A program made the translations under genes and the position numbers. The notes beneath the pieces were generated by a model that made no database searches, was not told the DNA's origin, and saw only the letters and a program-made list of their open reading frames with translations. Below are positions 12,981 through 14,675 of a stretch of DNA of 14,675 nt, piece by piece. The DNA comes from Candidatus Nomurabacteria bacterium. Its GTDB lineage: Bacteria; Patescibacteriota; Minisyncoccia; Phycocordibacterales; UBA9973. The stretch is taken from the NCBI GenBank assembly GCA_026395935.1, contig JAPLXT010000049.1, forward strand, positions 1 through 14,675, in the 5' to 3' direction. How positions within the stretch are numbered: position 1 is the stretch's first letter; each line of letters starts with the position of its first letter.

Positions 12981-13013
12981 AAAATAAAATCCGCTTAATG
13001 CGGATTTTATTTT
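12981..13013. terminator. Terminator of the rplS transcript, 14-bp stem
   Basis: AAAATAAAATCCGC, loop TTAAT, then its exact reverse complement, abutting the rplS stop codon (13014-13016). The U-rich arm makes it a good intrinsic terminator on the minus strand. It isolates rplS from the LAGLIDADG gene. Confidence 0.8.
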
Positions 13014-13412
13014 TTATTCTTCTGATTTTATTTCTTCTGGAGCTTCATCTCTTCCGATTGTTATACTCTTCAATCTCTTCTTCACTTCTTTAACTGCTTT
13101 AGTACGGATGTAGTATAGTTTATTTCTGCGAGTTTTAGATTTTCTCAATATCTCAATCTTATCAATGTTTGGAGAATATAAAGGGAAAATACGCTCAACG
13201 CCCACTCCTGATGCAACTTTACGGATAGTAAATGTAGCTCCAGATTCTGTACCATGCTTGCGAGACAAAACTAGTCCCTCAAATGCCTGAAGGCGAACTT
13301 TTCCTTTTTCTAAAATTTTATTCCAAACGCGAACCGTATCCCCTGCTTTAAAATCAAGGTTTTTGCGGTCGTTTTGTGTGACTGGTGTAAATTCTTTCTT
13401 CGTTATTTCCAT
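13014..13412 (-). CDS. rplS: 50S ribosomal protein L19
   Basis: From ATG 13412 the protein has 132 residues. The L19 core is plain: FKAGDTVRVWNKI, RLQAFEGLVLSRKHG, FTIRKVASGVGVERIFPLYS, KIEILRKSKTRRNKLYYIR. L19 sits at the interface of the ribosomal subunits. The protein is slightly longer than the usual 115-120 residues because of an acidic C-terminal tail (GRDEAPEEIKSEE). A frame from TTG 13448 would add 12 residues, but that TTG forms part of the -35 box, so 13412 is preferred. The bacterial context often places rplS near trmD and rpsP; here it lies after an RluA-type gene and is followed directly by its own terminator. Confidence 0.95.
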   Translation of the reverse strand: MEITKKEFTPVTQNDRKNLDFKAGDTVRVWNKILEKGKVRLQAFEGLVLSRKHGTESGATFTIRKVASGVGVERIFPLYSPNIDKIEILRKSKTRRNKLYYIRTKAVKEVKKRLKSITIGRDEAPEEIKSEE

Positions 13413-13419
13413 GGGTTCT

Positions 13420-13448
13420 ACTTTATCATATATGACTATTTTTAGCAA
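13420..13448 (-). promoter_or_regulatory. rplS: Near-leaderless promoter of rplS
   Basis: TTGCTA (13443-13448), 17-bp spacer, TAAAGT (13420-13425) preceded by TGA (extended -10), then seven bases and ATG 13412. The predicted 5' end is within one base of the start codon. Confidence 0.55.
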
Positions 13449-13455
13449 ATATTGG

Positions 13456-14076
13456 CTATTTTAATGAAAGATATTCTTTTATTACTTTCTTGAAGTCGAG
13501 GGGTAGTGGAGATTCTATTGTTTTAAGCTCTCCTCCAGGTAAACGGAAGGTTATGGAGTGTGAATGAAGGGCTAAACGCTTCATACCAAGAGCAAGATCA
13601 TTACTTCCTCGATAAAGTGGATCTGACACTACGGGATGATTTATATACCTCATATGTACTCGTATTTGATGAGTTCTACCAGTCTTTGGATACGCTTCTA
13701 TATAAGAGAATTTATTATTTTGATTTAATCCTCCTTTTGAATTATCAGTAAACCTGTTAAGAACCACATATTCAGTTGTTGCTTCACGCACAGGCTCCCT
13801 AGCCCCTCTGCCAGCTGTCCACATGCGTATATCAAGTGGCGAGCGTCCAATAGGTGCAGTTATTATTCCCCTCTTTCCAGTTAGAAGTGACGCCTTGGGA
13901 TCTGAGACGTGCCCGTATACAAATGCTTTATAAACTTTTTTTATACTATGATTCTGAAATTGTTCTTTAAGCATTAGAAAAGTTTTCTGATTTTTTGCTA
14001 CTAGAAGTGCTCCTGAAGTTTCTTTGTCAAGGCGATGAACTATACCGGGGCGAATAATTTTTATAACCTTACCCAT
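13456..14076 (-). CDS. RluA-family pseudouridine synthase, catalytic part
   Basis: A 206-residue open frame with the RluA/RluD hallmarks: PGIVHRLDKETSGALLVAK with the catalytic Asp at residue 17 (HRLD), IKKVYKAFVYG, IGRSPLDIRMW, and GRTHQIRVHMRYINHPV. Family members convert uridine to pseudouridine in rRNA or tRNA. It lacks the N-terminal strands and the KPAG motif, which lie upstream in the same frame but behind a TAG at 14086-14088. The ATG at 14076 is 9 nt past that TAG, so reinitiation could yield this truncated protein. It ends with TAG at 13456, just before the rplS -35 box. Whether the truncated enzyme is active is uncertain. Confidence 0.8.
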   Translation of the reverse strand: MGKVIKIIRPGIVHRLDKETSGALLVAKNQKTFLMLKEQFQNHSIKKVYKAFVYGHVSDPKASLLTGKRGIITAPIGRSPLDIRMWTAGRGAREPVREATTEYVVLNRFTDNSKGGLNQNNKFSYIEAYPKTGRTHQIRVHMRYINHPVVSDPLYRGSNDLALGMKRLALHSHSITFRLPGGELKTIESPLPLDFKKVIKEYLSLK

Positions 14077-14085
14077 ATATTCTAT

Positions 14086-14217
14086 CTAATCAAGTATAAG
14101 GTCGGAAAGAGTTACGTCTTTGGGTTTAGTTCGAGCATCGGCATGTACAGCAATACCCGCTGGTTTATCTATAACCATTACATTTTTGTCTTCAAATAGG
14201 ATCTTTAATTTTTGCAT
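14086..14217 (-). pseudogene. N-terminal part of the RluA-family gene, ended by an amber codon
   Basis: From ATG 14217 the frame reads MQKLKILFEDKNVMVIDKPA and on to VTLSDLILD, then TAG (codon 44). This is the normal N-terminus of an RluA-type enzyme: a strand ending in the KPAG motif, then VHAD, then a TL-D-L helix. It is in the same frame as the 13456-14076 part, so a single substitution such as CAG to TAG would explain it. The uninterrupted gene would have 253 codons. The start lies 20 nt past the stop of the preceding gene, with a weak TATATT seven bases before it. Confidence 0.7.
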
Positions 14218-14237
14218 TTTATTAAATATATAATTTA

Positions 14238-14675
14238 TTATCTTCCACCAATATGACACTTAAAATGCTTATTGTTTTTAGTTAAACCTCGCCCTTGTAC
14301 AATCTTTGTCATCCAACTTGGCCAATAATGATAGTGTGGGGCTTTAATACGAGGCACTCGAGGGTTAATAGGATTAATTGGTGTACGAGATGGTGGAGTT
14401 TCTTTAATAGATGGGTCTCCTGGTGTGGTTGGAATGTTTGGATTTCGTGGATTTATTATATCTACATCGTCTGTATTATCTAGATTTACCATAAAGTAAA
14501 CTCCTCGACAAAAAGATAATAGGTCTTTGTATAAAGATGGGTTTTCTTTTTGAATTTTTTGTATTTCTGCTTCAGTATATTTTGCTTTAGTCTTAGGATT
14601 TGTTAAGTCTGTGGGATATATTACCCCCTCCTCTTCTCCAGTATTAGGCATAACTATATTAATCTCTTTATCCTG
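14238..14675 (-). CDS. Proline-rich hypothetical protein, partial (5' end outside window)
   Basis: The frame is open to the window edge (eight codons upstream of the ATG at 14651), so the true start probably lies outside. The visible part has a charged, probably helical section (TEAEIQKIQKENPSLYKDLL), a short hydrophobic piece (FCRGVYFMVNL), then about 35 residues of Asn/Pro/Arg-rich repeats (NPRNPNIP, PINPINPRVP), and an aromatic and basic C-terminus (HYHYWPSW, KHFKCHIGGR). No signal or known domain is recognised. TAA stop at 14238. Confidence 0.6.
   Translation of the reverse strand, partial: QDKEINIVMPNTGEEEGVIYPTDLTNPKTKAKYTEAEIQKIQKENPSLYKDLLSFCRGVYFMVNLDNTDDVDIINPRNPNIPTTPGDPSIKETPPSRTPINPINPRVPRIKAPHYHYWPSWMTKIVQGRGLTKNNKHFKCHIGGR

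Noticed and set aside
14086..14088. TAG recoded as a sense codon in this organism
   Set aside because: The same gene ends in TAG, all other visible stops are TAA or TGA, and no second conserved gene has an internal TAG. A simple nonsense change explains it better.
1..14675. CRISPR array, insertion sequence or toxin-antitoxin pair
   Set aside because: No regularly spaced repeats, no transposase or integrase frame and no recognisable toxin/antitoxin pair on either strand.

Overview
The window is AT-rich (roughly one third G+C by eye) and compact. Gene content suggests a Candidate Phyla Radiation (Patescibacteria) genome, most likely a Parcubacteria-type lineage. The pointers are a membrane-anchored Clp-like AAA+ ATPase lacking the usual Clp N-domain, a secreted beta-helix/LCAT-type hydrolase, a surface protein with a pilin-like cysteine-rich tail, a DUF1361 membrane protein, a LAGLIDADG protein beside a tRNA, and an opening gene I associate with Parcubacteria from memory (not searched). 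All genes except the Clp-like ATPase are on the minus strand.

Layout. 79-999: conserved hypothetical protein, visibly more GC-rich than its surroundings, behind a strong sigma70-like promoter. 1244-4826: a secreted beta-helix + lipase/acyltransferase protein, followed by a small membrane-protein gene that overlaps it by ATGA and carries a frameshift. 4907-6032: a HIGH-motif nucleotidyltransferase overlapping a DUF1361 protein. 6056-6150: a GC-rich, REP-like imperfect inverted repeat in the divergent intergenic region. 6189-8087 (+): Clp-like AAA+ ATPase with a terminator at 8188-8230. 8343-8414: tRNA-His(GTG) with an odd elbow. 8473-10891: one membrane-spanning surface protein split into two frames at an A9 run. 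10918-11490: membrane-anchored methyltransferase. 11541-12933: LAGLIDADG endonuclease, tRNA-Leu(GAG) and a small membrane protein, tightly packed. 13014-13412: ribosomal protein L19. 13456-14217: RluA-family pseudouridine synthase interrupted by an in-frame TAG. 14238 to the window edge: a proline-rich protein that continues outside.

A recurring architecture stands out. Five genes have a -10 box ending exactly 6 nt before the ATG, which puts the predicted transcription start on the A of the start codon. Two more have 7 and 9 nt. This points to leaderless mRNAs and moves several starts downstream of the longest open frame, because the longer frames begin on a TTG inside or next to the promoter.

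Three genes are interrupted: two at homopolymer runs (T4/T5 and A9) and one by an amber codon. Homopolymer sequencing error, real decay and transcriptional slippage cannot be separated from this sequence alone. No CRISPR array, insertion sequence or recognisable defence cassette was found. The most unusual items are the tRNA-His elbow, the Clp-like ATPase that appears to lack its canonical pore loop, and the A9-split surface protein.
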